Below, one piece after another: positions 32,056 through 40,881 of a stretch of DNA of 63,615 nt. Where the stretch lies: positions 1 to 63,615 of the forward strand of contig NZ_JAKKFD010000036.1 in NCBI RefSeq assembly GCF_022229005.1, written 5' to 3'. A model generated the notes under the pieces. The model was given only the letters and a program-made list of their open reading frames with translations. It searched no databases and was not told where the DNA came from. The stretch's first letter is position 1. The number at the start of each line of letters is the position of its first letter. This DNA comes from Micromonospora trifolii. Its GTDB lineage: Bacteria > Actinomycetota > Actinomycetes > Mycobacteriales > Micromonosporaceae. Position numbers and translations under genes: made by a program.

Positions 32056-32799
32056 ATGGGCGCACGGTTCGGACGCGACGCGCGGGGCCCGCTGGCGGGT
32101 CTGCTGATCGCCGCCCTGGTCTCCCTCGCCTGCGCCGGCGGTGGGCTGGCCGAGCCGGAGGCCGAGCGCCCCGGGGCGAACCCGTCAGCCGCGTCACCGG
32201 GGCCGAGCACCACCCGGGCCGACAGCACCACCAGCGTCGCCGAGTTCGAGCAGGACGTCGCCGACGCGCAGGCGGTCGCCGAGCGGTACTGGGCGGCCCA
32301 GTTCAAGGAATCCGGGCAGCGGTTCCGACCGATCCGGCGGATCACCCCGTACCAGCGCGAAGGCGAGGTGTCCTGCGGCGGCCAGCCGTTGCCCCGCAAC
32401 AACGCCGTCTACTGCTCGCAGGGCGACTTCATCGCGTACGACGTCGCCTGGTCGGTGGCGGCGTTCCGCCAGGTCGGCGACGCGTTCGTGTTCTACCTGC
32501 TCGGGCACGAGTACGCGCACGCCATCCAGGTGCGGCTCGGCATCAACTACAGCTTCACCATCCAGCAGGAGTTGCAGGCCGACTGCATGGCCGGGGCGTA
32601 CCTCGGCGACTCGGTGCGCTCGGGCGCCCTGACCCTCGCCGAGGGCGACCTGGACGAGTTCCGGGAGGGGGTGGCGGCGGTCGGCGACGACCCGGACCAG
32701 CCGTGGTTCGCCGAAGGGGCGCACGGCACCGCCGAGCAGCGCACCGACATGTTCTTCAAGGGTTACGAGGGTTCGCTGAAGGAGTGCGACCTGGGCTGA
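32056..32799 (+). CDS. Neutral zinc metallopeptidase, lipoprotein (YpfJ-like)
   Basis: A 247-residue exported protein. Signal peptide with lipobox (ALVSLAC, lipid-modified Cys), a Ser/Thr/Pro-rich linker, then the peptidase: TSVAEFEQDVADAQAVAERY, WAAQFKESG, SCGGQPLPRNNAVYCSQGDF, FYLLGHEYAHAIQVRLG (zinc motif H-E-x-x-H) and IQQELQADCMAGAYLGD (third ligand Glu/Asp region). Member of the putative neutral zinc metallopeptidase family at the outer face of the membrane. ATG 32056 follows GGGGAGG. A possible ECF promoter precedes it. Confidence 0.9.
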   Translation: MGARFGRDARGPLAGLLIAALVSLACAGGGLAEPEAERPGANPSAASPGPSTTRADSTTSVAEFEQDVADAQAVAERYWAAQFKESGQRFRPIRRITPYQREGEVSCGGQPLPRNNAVYCSQGDFIAYDVAWSVAAFRQVGDAFVFYLLGHEYAHAIQVRLGINYSFTIQQELQADCMAGAYLGDSVRSGALTLAEGDLDEFREGVAAVGDDPDQPWFAEGAHGTAEQRTDMFFKGYEGSLKECDLG

Positions 32800-32868
32800 A
32801 CGGGTTGCCCGGATCACCCTGGCGCCCGTTGCCGTCACCGGCCACGGGAGGTGCTGGCAGGATCGCCG

Positions 32869-33576
32869 GTGTCGGTCACGACCCTGGAGGTTCCGCTGAG
32901 CAGCCATCACCCCGCCGCTGTGCTCTTCGACATGGACGGCACGCTGGTCGACAGCGAGAAGCTGTGGGACGTCGCGTTGCAGGAACTCGCCAAGGAGTAC
33001 GGCGGGGAACTCTCCGTCGACGCCCGCCAGTCGATCATCGGCACCGCCATGGCCGAGTCGATGCGCATCCTGCACGACGACCTGGGGCAGCCCGAGCGGG
33101 ATCCGGAGATCAGCGCGGCGTGGATCAACGCTCGGATCCTGGAGCTGTTCCGCACCGGTCTGCGCTGGCGGCCGGGAGCGTTCGACCTGTTGCGCGCGGT
33201 CCGCGCGGCGCGAATCCCCACCGCGCTGGTCACCTCCAGCCCTCGGGCGCTGGTCGAGATCGCCCTGGACACCCTCGGTCGGGACAACTTCGACACTGTG
33301 GTCGCCGGCGACGAGGTGGTGGCGGCCAAGCCCCACCCGGAGCCCTACCTGACCGCCGCCCGGCTGCTGGGTGTGCCGATCGAGCGGTGCGTGGCGATCG
33401 AGGACTCACCGACCGGGGTGGCCAGCGCGTTGGCCTCGGGCGCGGCGGTGCTCGCCGTACCGGCGGAGGTGGCGCTGCCGAGCACTGTCGGCGTACACCA
33501 GGTGGAGAGCCTGACCGGCGTGGACCTGGCGCTGCTCGCGGCGCTGCTGACCGATCGGGCCGCGGCGACCGGCTGA
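32869..33576 (+). CDS. HAD-superfamily phosphatase/phosphoglucomutase-like hydrolase
   Basis: A 235-residue HAD hydrolase. Motif I AVLFDMDGTLVDSE (nucleophile D21, acid D23); an alpha-helical cap (about 35-95); motif II PTALVTSSPRALVEIA; motif III lysine in EVVAAKPHPEPYL; motif IV CVAIEDSPTGVASALASGA. The pattern is close to beta-phosphoglucomutase-like and sugar-phosphatase members; substrate unknown. GTG 32869 with AGGA upstream preferred over GTG 32851, whose ribosome site is too close. Confidence 0.9.
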   Translation: MSVTTLEVPLSSHHPAAVLFDMDGTLVDSEKLWDVALQELAKEYGGELSVDARQSIIGTAMAESMRILHDDLGQPERDPEISAAWINARILELFRTGLRWRPGAFDLLRAVRAARIPTALVTSSPRALVEIALDTLGRDNFDTVVAGDEVVAAKPHPEPYLTAARLLGVPIERCVAIEDSPTGVASALASGAAVLAVPAEVALPSTVGVHQVESLTGVDLALLAALLTDRAAATG

Positions 33577-33622
33577 CCCGCCCGGCGTTGGTCGGGGGCG
33601 TCGGCTGCGTCGACCGGCCGGT

Positions 33623-34000
33623 TCACTGGCGTTCGGCGAAGACCGCGGCGACCACCTGGTAGCTGTCGAACGCCCGCGCGGCCCCCGCGTACGCGGCCAG
33701 GTGGATGAACAGCTCGACGATCTCCTCCCGGGTCACGCCCGAGGTCAGCGCGATGCGTAGCTGCCCGCGCAGCGGCTCGTGGGTGCCGAGGGCGGCGGCG
33801 ATCGCCACCGAGACCAGGCACCGGCTGCGCAGGTCCAGGCCCTCCCGGGGCCAGGCCGCGCCGAAGGTCTGCACTGTGGCGAGACGACGGAAGTCGTGCC
33901 CCACCGGGGGCTCGCCCTCGCCGAGCGGCAGGACCAACGGCTGGCCGAGCAGCCGCTCGGCGTTGTCGAGTGCCCCCTGGTACGCGTCCTGATCGGTCAT
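33623..34000 (-). CDS. Carboxymuconolactone decarboxylase (CMD/AhpD)-family protein
   Basis: A 125-residue all-helical protein of the gamma-carboxymuconolactone decarboxylase family: LLGQPLVLPLGEGEPPVGH, VQTFGAAWPREGLDLRSRCL, VSVAIAAALGTHEPLRGQLR, SGVTREEIVELFIHLAAYAG, RAFDSYQVVAAVFAE. It lacks the CxxC of AhpD-type peroxidases and has the His in the FIHLAAYAG helix, so decarboxylase-like chemistry or unknown function. ATG 34000. Convergent with the HAD gene. Confidence 0.87.
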   Translation of the reverse strand: MTDQDAYQGALDNAERLLGQPLVLPLGEGEPPVGHDFRRLATVQTFGAAWPREGLDLRSRCLVSVAIAAALGTHEPLRGQLRIALTSGVTREEIVELFIHLAAYAGAARAFDSYQVVAAVFAERQ

Positions 34001-34107
34001 GTCACCGGCCCCGGCTCTCCGGCCGCCCGGGTCGCGGGCGGGCCGACGCCTTGCCGGCAGCACCAGCCTGGCAGTCGCGTACGGGTGGCCGAGGGGGAAT
34101 GGAACAG

Positions 34108-34148
34108 GCCGAGGCCCCCGGTCGCGGTTGGCGACCGGGGGCCTCGGC
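34108..34148. terminator. Terminator hairpin after the ABC permease gene
   Basis: An 18-bp perfect stem (GCCGAGGCCCCCGGTCGC and its complement) around loop GGTTG, 9 bp beyond the stop codon of the permease. Likely stops transcription of the ABC operon. Confidence 0.75.
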
Positions 34149-34156
34149 AGTGCCGG

Positions 34157-36712
34157 TCAGTCGTGGGCGATGGCGCCCAGGACGTTGATGCGGGCCGCCC
34201 GGATGGCCGGGAGCACCGCGGCCACCACGCCGATGATGGCGGCGAGACCGAGGAAGACACCCATCTGCCCCCAGGGCAGGATCAGGTCGGTGATGCCCTC
34301 GTCCTTGAGGGCCTCGACCACCGCGGCGCCGAGGCCGGTGCCCACCACCACGCCGAGCAGCGCGCCGAACACCGAGATCACCACCGCCTCCACGGTGATC
34401 ATGCCCATGGTCTGGGATCGGCGCAGGCCGATCGCCCGCAGCAGACCCAACTCGCGGGTCCGCTCCAGCACCGACAGGGCCAGGGTGTTGATGATGCCCA
34501 GAACGGCGATCACGATGGCCAGCGCGAGCAGGATCTGGATCATCGTGAGCAGCCCGTCGAGCGAACTGGTCTGCTGCTTGATGAACGCGTCCCGGTCAGC
34601 AACCGACACCTCGGGGCTGTCCGCGAGCAACGCCTCCACCTGCGGCTGGACGTCGGACACCCGGGTGCCCGGGTCCAGCTGGATGAAGCCCTGGATGGGC
34701 TGCGGGATGGCGAAGTCCTTCGCCGCGGTCGCCGGCAGCGTCACCGGGTTGGTCAGCTGCGACGACTCGTAGATGCCGCTGATCGTGTAGGTGCGTGCCT
34801 CGCCCCGGGTCAGCTGCACGTTGACGGTGGAGCCCACCGACCAGCCACGGGACGTGGCAGTGTCCGAGCTGGCCAGCATCTGGGTCGGCCCGAGCCGGTC
34901 GATGTCACCGGCGGTCGGCTTCGCGCCGAAGATCTGCCGCAGTGACGCGATGTCGCTGCTCGCCGCGACCCAGGTGCCCTCGCCGTCGATCCGCCCCATG
35001 TCGCCGTACTCGCCGTCGACCATCCGCACACCGGGCAGGGCCTTGGCCTTGTCCAGCACCCCCGGGTCGAAGGTCGGCGGACGCGGGCCGCCCTGCTGGC
35101 CGGCGATCACCAGCTCGGCCTTGATGGTGTCCTGGGCGAGGGCGCTGATGCTGCCCTTGGCCGAGTCGAGGATGACCGTGACGCCGGTGACCAGCGCGAT
35201 GCCGACCATCAGGGCGGCGGCGGTGATCGCCGTACGACGGGGGTTGCGCCCGGAGTTGAGCCGGCCCAGCTTGCCCGGCACCGACCAGGAGAAGATCGCG
35301 CCGAGCAGGCTCACCACCGGCCGGCTGATCAGCGGGGTCAGCAGCGCCACCCCGATGAAGGCGAACAGCACCCCACCGAGGATTGTCGACAACGTCTGAC
35401 CGCCGGCGTTGCCGCTGAGCCCGAGGAACAGCAGCACCGCGCCGATGCCGGTGACCAGCGACCCGGCCACGGTGACCTTGGTCAACGGCCGGTCCGGAGT
35501 GGCAACGTCCTGCATGGCCGCGATCGGCGGGATCCGGGACGCCCGCAGCGCCGGCAGCAGCGCCGCCACCACGGTGATCACCAGGCCGACGGCGAACGAA
35601 CCGATCACCGCAGCCGCCGGCACGCCGATCCCGGCCAGGGTGAGCCCACCGGCGAGCTTGCCGAACAGGAACGCCAGCAGCGCGCCCACCCCGATGCCGG
35701 CGGCGAGGCCGAGCACCGACGCGATCAAGCCCACCGCGATGGCCTCCAGGACCACCGAGCCGATGATCTGCCGGCCGCTGGCCCCGATGGCGCGCATCAG
35801 CGCCAACTCCCGGGTCCGCTGCGCCACGATGATCGAGAAGGTGTTGAGGATCAGGAAGGTGCCCACCAGCAGCGCCACCGCGGCGAAGCCGAGCAGGATC
35901 TTGTTGAAGAAGGACAGGCCCTCCTTCAGGCTGGCCGAGGCGTCCGCGGCCACCTGCTCGCCGGTCTTCACCTCGAAGTCCGCGCCCAGGGTGCGGGCCA
36001 CGTCGTCGCGCAGCTTCTCGTCGGAGACCCCGCCGGCGGCCTGCACGGTGATGCTGCTGAACACGTCCGGCTCGCCCAGCATCAGCCGCTGCGCCACCGG
36101 CGTGGTGAAGAAGACCTCGTTGACCCCGCCGATCGAATCCCGGTCACCGCTGTAACCGAAGACGCCGACCAGTGTGAAGTCCCGCTTCTTCGACTCGAAC
36201 GCGGTCAGCACGCCGACCTTCTGGCCGACCTGCACCTTCGCGGCCGTGGCCAACGCCTTGTTGATGACGATCTCGTCCTCGGCCTGCGGCGCGCGCCCCT
36301 CACGCAGCTTCAGCAGCTCGCTCTCGCCGGTCCAGTTCTCGCCCAACTGCGGCGGACCGAACGAGGTGACGACCTTGCCGTTGCTGCCGATCACCCGGGC
36401 GCCGTCGGCGTTGACCACGCCGGTCGCCGAGGCCGCCCCCGGCACCTGCTTCACCCGGTCCACCAGGGCGGCCGGCAGCGGGGCGACGGTCTGCTCGCCC
36501 TCCATCTCGTTGACCTGCACCTTCGGCTTCGCCGCGACGTTCACGTCGATCTCGGAGAAACCGTCGGCGAAGACCGAGTCGAAGGAGCGACCCAGCGTGT
36601 CGGTGAGCACGAACGCGCCGGAGACGAACATCACCCCGAGCACCACCGCCAGGCCGGACAGGATCAGCCGGACCTTACGGGCCAGCAGACTCTTCAGTGT
36701 CGCGCGGAACAT
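34157..36712 (-). CDS. FtsX/MacB-type ABC transporter permease (two FtsX domains)
   Basis: An 851-residue membrane protein. N-terminal membrane anchor (SLLARKVRLILSGLAVVLGV), a first periplasmic-type MacB domain, three-helix FtsX domain (about 260-390; ILNTFSIIVAQRTRELALMR), further helices, a second MacB domain, and a second FtsX domain near the C-terminus (IINTLALSVLERTRELGLLR, IGLRRSQTMGMITVEAVVIS). Export of a lipid, peptide or antibiotic by a mechanotransmission mechanism is expected. It overlaps the ATPase gene by 1 bp (TGATG). Upstream lie the ATPase and, farther, a response regulator. Confidence 0.92.
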   Translation of the reverse strand: MFRATLKSLLARKVRLILSGLAVVLGVMFVSGAFVLTDTLGRSFDSVFADGFSEIDVNVAAKPKVQVNEMEGEQTVAPLPAALVDRVKQVPGAASATGVVNADGARVIGSNGKVVTSFGPPQLGENWTGESELLKLREGRAPQAEDEIVINKALATAAKVQVGQKVGVLTAFESKKRDFTLVGVFGYSGDRDSIGGVNEVFFTTPVAQRLMLGEPDVFSSITVQAAGGVSDEKLRDDVARTLGADFEVKTGEQVAADASASLKEGLSFFNKILLGFAAVALLVGTFLILNTFSIIVAQRTRELALMRAIGASGRQIIGSVVLEAIAVGLIASVLGLAAGIGVGALLAFLFGKLAGGLTLAGIGVPAAAVIGSFAVGLVITVVAALLPALRASRIPPIAAMQDVATPDRPLTKVTVAGSLVTGIGAVLLFLGLSGNAGGQTLSTILGGVLFAFIGVALLTPLISRPVVSLLGAIFSWSVPGKLGRLNSGRNPRRTAITAAALMVGIALVTGVTVILDSAKGSISALAQDTIKAELVIAGQQGGPRPPTFDPGVLDKAKALPGVRMVDGEYGDMGRIDGEGTWVAASSDIASLRQIFGAKPTAGDIDRLGPTQMLASSDTATSRGWSVGSTVNVQLTRGEARTYTISGIYESSQLTNPVTLPATAAKDFAIPQPIQGFIQLDPGTRVSDVQPQVEALLADSPEVSVADRDAFIKQQTSSLDGLLTMIQILLALAIVIAVLGIINTLALSVLERTRELGLLRAIGLRRSQTMGMITVEAVVISVFGALLGVVVGTGLGAAVVEALKDEGITDLILPWGQMGVFLGLAAIIGVVAAVLPAIRAARINVLGAIAHD

Positions 36713-37479
36713 CAGTTGCCCACCTCGGCCGCAGTGTCCAGCTTCTTCATGGTGTCCAGCACCGTCTCGGCGGTCGGCTCGATCAGCTCCGAGACGATCT
36801 CGCCGTCGGCGAGGAAGACCACCCGGTCGGCGTACGCGGCGGCAGTCGGGTCGTGGGTGACCATCACGATGGTCTGGCCGTGCTCCCGCACCGAGTTACG
36901 CAGGAAGTTGAGCACCTCCGCGCCGGAGCGCGAGTCCAGGTTGCCGGTCGGCTCGTCCGCGAAGATCACCTCGGGGCGGGAGACCAGCGCCCGGGCGCAC
37001 GCCACCCGCTGCTGCTGCCCACCGGAGAGCTGCGCCGGCCGGTGGTCCAACCGGTCCTTCAGACCCACCGTCTCGATCACCGTGTCGTACCAGGCCGGGT
37101 CCGGCTTGCGCCCCGCGATCGACAGCGGCAGCAGGATGTTCTCCTTGGCGGTCAGCGTCGGCAGCAGGTTGAACTGCTGGAAGATGAAGCCCACCTTGTC
37201 GCGCCGCAGCTTCGTCAGCCCCGCGTCGCCCAGCCCGGTGACAGTCGTCTCACCGATCGACACCGTTCCCCGGGTCACCGAGTCCAGGCCGGCCAGGCAG
37301 TGCATCAGCGTCGACTTACCGGAACCCGACGGGCCCATGATCGCGGTGAAGCGGCCACGTTCGAACTCCGCGCTGACCCCCCGCAGCGCGATGACCTGAG
37401 CCTCGCCGCTGCCGTACACCTTCCACACGTCGTTCGCCCGGGCCGCGGCCTGCGCCTGCTGGCCTACCGTCGCGGTCAC
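36712..37479 (-). CDS. ABC transporter ATP-binding protein (MacB/LolD type)
   Basis: A 255-residue ATPase. Walker A GPSGSGKST (49-57), Q-loop FIFQQFNLLPTLTAKEN, signature LSGGQQQRVACARAL, Walker B VIFADEPTGNLDS (the D-E-P-T-G-N-L-D form typical of MacB/LolD), switch His in VMVTHDP. It powers the FtsX-type permease encoded directly downstream. GTG 37479 preceded by GGAAGAGG. Confidence 0.96.
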   Translation of the reverse strand: MTATVGQQAQAAARANDVWKVYGSGEAQVIALRGVSAEFERGRFTAIMGPSGSGKSTLMHCLAGLDSVTRGTVSIGETTVTGLGDAGLTKLRRDKVGFIFQQFNLLPTLTAKENILLPLSIAGRKPDPAWYDTVIETVGLKDRLDHRPAQLSGGQQQRVACARALVSRPEVIFADEPTGNLDSRSGAEVLNFLRNSVREHGQTIVMVTHDPTAAAYADRVVFLADGEIVSELIEPTAETVLDTMKKLDTAAEVGN

Positions 37480-37834
37480 GTCATCTACCTCTTCCGTCTG
37501 TCCGAAAATGCACGCCGCCCCCCGATGGTCCGGCGCGACTGTTCAATCATCGGTGCCGCATCCGCCCACCCCGTCCGACCCTGGGGGGACACGGTGCGGA
37601 TTTCCCGCTGCGGGTGCACCCCCATGCCGCGTCAGGGTTGCCCCTGAGTCGACGGCCGGCCGACCGTTTTTCCCCACGGCGGCGGGCGGCAGCACCGACA
37701 CTTGCACCTGACGCCACAGGAGGGTCAACCGAACTGAGCCATCTCCGGTCACGGTAGGTGACGACGGCAACGGCAGCCGTCCCCCCATGGAGGGATCTTC
37801 GAGTACGCCGGGTGAGGTACTCGGGCCGGCGGAA
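37480..37834. other. Regulatory gap between response regulator and ABC operon
   Basis: 355 bp without a gene. It holds the inverted repeat TCAGGG-TTGC-CCCTGA at 37632-37647, a shorter C/G repeat (CCCGC..GCGGG near 37606) and a T-run (CGTTTTTCC, near 37668). The position fits the promoter of the ABC operon and the end of the response-regulator transcript. Confidence 0.45.
37632..37647. promoter_or_regulatory. Candidate response-regulator operator upstream of the ABC operon
   Basis: TCAGGGTTGCCCCTGA, a perfect 6+4+6 palindrome, sits about 155 bp before the ATPase start. NarL/LuxR-type regulators bind such short dyads. The neighbouring response regulator is a plausible ligand. Confidence 0.4.
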
Positions 37835-38521
37835 CTACGCCCGGGGGCGGACCAGCCCCGACTCGTACGCCAGCACCACCGCCTGCACCCGGTCGCGTAG
37901 CCGCAGCTTGGTCAGCACATGCCCGACGTGTGTCTTGATTGTGGTTTCGCTCACCGACAGCACCGTCGCGATCTCGGCGTTGGACAGCCCCCGGGCGACC
38001 TGCACGAGCACCTCGCGCTCCCGGTCGGTGAGCGCTTTGAGTGTCGCCGACGGCGTCGCCGCCGGGTCGGGCAGCAGGTCGGCGAAGCGGTCCAGCAGCC
38101 GCCGCAGGATCCGGGGTGACACCACCGCGTCCCCGCCGGCGACAGTGCGGATCGCCGCGATCAGGTCCTCGGCCGGCACGTCCTTGGCCAGGAACCCGCT
38201 GGCGCCGGCCCGCAACGCGCCCACCACGTACTCGTCCAGGTCGAAGGTGGTGAGCACCAGCACCCGTACCGGCAGCCGGGCGTCGACGATCGCCCGGGTC
38301 GCCGCCACCCCGTCCATCCGGGGCATCCGGATGTCCATCAGCACGACGTCGGGCAGCAGCCGGCGGGACAGCTCCACCGCCTCCACGCCGTCACCGGCCT
38401 CCGCCACCACGTCCAGGTCGCTCTCGGCGCCCAGCACCATCCGGAACCCGGTGCGCAGCAGCGGCTGGTCGTCGGCGAGCAGGATCCGCACCGGCCGCGC
38501 CGAGGGCGCCTGATCGCTCAT
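37835..38521 (-). CDS. NarL/LuxR-type two-component response regulator
   Basis: A 228-residue regulator. The receiver domain RILLADDQPLLRTGFRMVLG has the acidic pocket, VVLMDIRMPRMDGVAA the phosphoacceptor Asp, LVLTTFDLDEY the Thr switch and GFLAKDVPAEDL the conserved Lys. The C-terminal HTH is LTDREREVLVQVARGLSNAE and ETTIKTHVGHVLTKLRLRDR. No sensor kinase gene is adjacent on either side, so its kinase is encoded elsewhere. ATG 38521 with GGGAGGACG upstream. It probably controls the downstream FtsX-type ABC operon. Confidence 0.93.
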   Translation of the reverse strand: MSDQAPSARPVRILLADDQPLLRTGFRMVLGAESDLDVVAEAGDGVEAVELSRRLLPDVVLMDIRMPRMDGVAATRAIVDARLPVRVLVLTTFDLDEYVVGALRAGASGFLAKDVPAEDLIAAIRTVAGGDAVVSPRILRRLLDRFADLLPDPAATPSATLKALTDREREVLVQVARGLSNAEIATVLSVSETTIKTHVGHVLTKLRLRDRVQAVVLAYESGLVRPRA

Positions 38522-38734
38522 CTCGTCCTCCCGTCCCGCCGACGCCGTGGCGCGCACCGGTCATCCTCGCGCACCGGAGCCGGTGCGTCGCGGATCACCG
38601 TAGAGGCCGGCCGGTCGCCCTGTCCCGACCGCGGCGGCACCGCTGCGATCGGGTCTTCAGCGGCGGCGACGTGCGGCAGGCGGCCCCGGCGGTGTGAATC
38701 GCCGCGCCGGGCGCACGCGACGGTCAGGAGGCCG

Positions 38735-39649
38735 TCACTCGTCGGCGCCCGGCACCACCGGCGCGGACCGGGAGTCGCGCAGCGGGTCGGCGCTCGCCGC
38801 GGCGACCGGGAACGGCGGCGGGGTGCCGCCGAAGCTGGGACAGAGCGCCTGGTGGCTGCACCAGTCGCAGAGCCGGCTCGGCCGGGGCCGGAAATCCTGC
38901 CGGGCGGTGGCCTGCTCGATCGCCCGCCACAGCGCCACCACCGTGCGCTCGAAGCGGACCAGCTCGTCGGCGTCCGGGGTGTAGTCCAACACCTCGGCGT
39001 CGCGCAGGTAGAGCAGCCGCAACACCCGGGGGACCACCCCCCGGGTGCGCCACAGCACCAGGGCGTAGAACTTCAGCTGGAACAGCGCCCGTGCCTCGAA
39101 CGCCTCCCGCGGAGCACCGCCGGTCTTGTAGTCGACCACCCGCAGCGCGCCGTCCGGAGCGACGTCGAGCCGGTCGAGGTAGCCCCGGATCAGCAACTCC
39201 TCGTCGACGACCGCGGAGATCAGGCTCTCGCGTTCGGCCGGCTCCAGTCGGGTCGGGTCCTCCACCGCGAAGTAACCCTGCAACAGCCCGGCGGCGGAGC
39301 GGAGGAACTCCACCGGGCCGGCCGGCTCCGCGCCGTCGAAGATCCCGGCCAGCTCCGGCTGCTCGGCGACCAGCCGGTCCCACTGGGGGGCCACCAGGTC
39401 GCCGGCCGCCTCAGGCGTGCGGCCGGTGGCCGGCAGGTCGAACAGGCGCTCCAGCACCGCGTGCACCAACGTGCCCCGGGCCTGCTCGATGGTGGTGCGC
39501 TCGGGCAGCCGGTCGATGCTGCGGAACCGGTAGAGCAGCGGGCAGGTCTTGAAATCCGCCGCCCGCGACGGGGACAGCGAGGCCCGCACCGTCGGCGGCG
39601 CCTGCGCCGCGGGGGAGGGCTGGGAGGTGGTGACCGATTCCGCCGTCAT
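38735..39649 (-). CDS. RecB-like PD-(D/E)XK nuclease with Fe-S-type cysteines
   Basis: A 304-residue exonuclease-like protein. LSPSRAADFKTCPLLYRFRS opens the domain; GTLVHAVLERLFDL has the active-site His; VVDEELLIRGYLDRLDVAPD and LRVVDYKTGGAPREAF give the D-x-E-x-K core (D..DYKTG). The cysteine of the first motif plus LCDWCSHQALCPSFGG near the C-terminus form a four-cysteine set like the AddB/Cas4 iron-sulphur clasp. In M. tuberculosis the homologue Rv2119 is next to trmI (Rv2118c), as here. Probable role in DNA repair. ATG 39649. Confidence 0.88.
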   Translation of the reverse strand: MTAESVTTSQPSPAAQAPPTVRASLSPSRAADFKTCPLLYRFRSIDRLPERTTIEQARGTLVHAVLERLFDLPATGRTPEAAGDLVAPQWDRLVAEQPELAGIFDGAEPAGPVEFLRSAAGLLQGYFAVEDPTRLEPAERESLISAVVDEELLIRGYLDRLDVAPDGALRVVDYKTGGAPREAFEARALFQLKFYALVLWRTRGVVPRVLRLLYLRDAEVLDYTPDADELVRFERTVVALWRAIEQATARQDFRPRPSRLCDWCSHQALCPSFGGTPPPFPVAAASADPLRDSRSAPVVPGADE

Positions 39650-39720
39650 GTCGGCAAAGGTTAGGGCACCGGTGTGACACCGACCGCCGCCCGCCCCACA
39701 CAGCGACGGTCCGTAGCATC

Positions 39721-40881
39721 GTGGCGATGGAGCAGACAACCAGGCCGCCGCGCCGACCGGACCGACGCCTCGGCCTGAACGTCGGCCGGGTGTTCGGGGT
39801 GCCGCTGCACCTCAACGGCTCCATGGTCCTGCTCGCGGTGCTCATCGCGGTGCTGTACGGCGAGTTCGCCCGCCGGCAACTGGACCTGCCGCAGCTCAGC
39901 GGCTACCTGATCGGCTTCGGGTTCGTCGTGTCGCTGCTCGGCTCGGTGCTGCTGCACGAGCTGGGCCACGCCCTCACCGCCCGGCGGTACGGCATCGGTG
40001 TGCGCGGGATCACCCTGGAACTGCTCGGTGGTTACACCGAGATGGACCGGGACGCCCCGTCGCCCCGCGTCGACCTGCTGGTCTCGCTGGCCGGCCCGGC
40101 GGTCTCCGCGGTGCTCGGCGTCCTGGCGGTAGCCGCCACGCTCGCCCTGCCCGAGGGGACCGTGGTGCACCAGCTCGCCTTCCAACTCGCGGTCAGCAAC
40201 GTCATCGTGGCGCTGTTCAACAGCCTGCCCGGGCTGCCCCTCGACGGCGGCCGGGCGCTGCGCGCCGCCGTGTGGGGGCTGACCCGCGACCGGCACCTCG
40301 GCACCGAGGTCGCCGGGTGGGCCGGCCGGGTCGTCGCCGTCGGCACCGCGGCCCTGGTCCTGCTGCTCACCGTCGAGCGGCGGCTGGCGCCGCTGGCGCT
40401 GCCGCTGATGCTGCTGGTCGCCGTCACCCTCTGGCGTGGCGCCGGGCAGTCGATCCGGGCCGCCCGGGTCAGCCGCCGGTTCCCGCTGATCGACCTCGCC
40501 CGGCTGGCCCGTCCGGTGTGGCCGGCGGCCACCGGTACGCCGCTGGCCGAGGCCCAGCGCCGACGCGCCGAGAGCGGGCAGCCCGGCGCCGCGCTGCTGG
40601 TCACCGACTCCACTGGTCGACCGGTGGCGCTGGTCGACCCGGTCGCCGCCGACGCGGTGCCGGTCGAGCGCCGACCGTGGTTGGCGGTGGACGCCGTCGC
40701 CCGGTCGCTGGGCACCCTTCCCACGTTGTCGGTCGGGTGGGACGGCGAGCGGGTGATGGAGGCCGTACAGACCCACCCGGGCGCACAGTACGTGGTGACG
40801 TCAGGCGAAGATGTCGTCGGCATTCTGCACATCGCGGACCTGGCCCAGCTCCTCGAACCCAACCGGAAGATGACACCGTGA
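39721..40881 (+). CDS. M50-family site-2-type membrane metalloprotease with CBS region
   Basis: A 386-residue integral membrane protein. The zinc motif H79-E-L-G-H83 lies in VLLHELGHALTARRYG inside a membrane segment; the second motif N-x-x-P-x-x-x-L-D-G-G is NSLPGLPLDGGRALRA. At least four further hydrophobic segments and a cytoplasmic C-terminal part (about 270-386) with two CBS-like half repeats. Such proteases cleave membrane proteins in the bilayer. GTG 39721 or ATG 39727. Its stop codon overlaps the trmI start (GTGA), giving an operon. Confidence 0.88.
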   Translation: MAMEQTTRPPRRPDRRLGLNVGRVFGVPLHLNGSMVLLAVLIAVLYGEFARRQLDLPQLSGYLIGFGFVVSLLGSVLLHELGHALTARRYGIGVRGITLELLGGYTEMDRDAPSPRVDLLVSLAGPAVSAVLGVLAVAATLALPEGTVVHQLAFQLAVSNVIVALFNSLPGLPLDGGRALRAAVWGLTRDRHLGTEVAGWAGRVVAVGTAALVLLLTVERRLAPLALPLMLLVAVTLWRGAGQSIRAARVSRRFPLIDLARLARPVWPAATGTPLAEAQRRRAESGQPGAALLVTDSTGRPVALVDPVAADAVPVERRPWLAVDAVARSLGTLPTLSVGWDGERVMEAVQTHPGAQYVVTSGEDVVGILHIADLAQLLEPNRKMTP

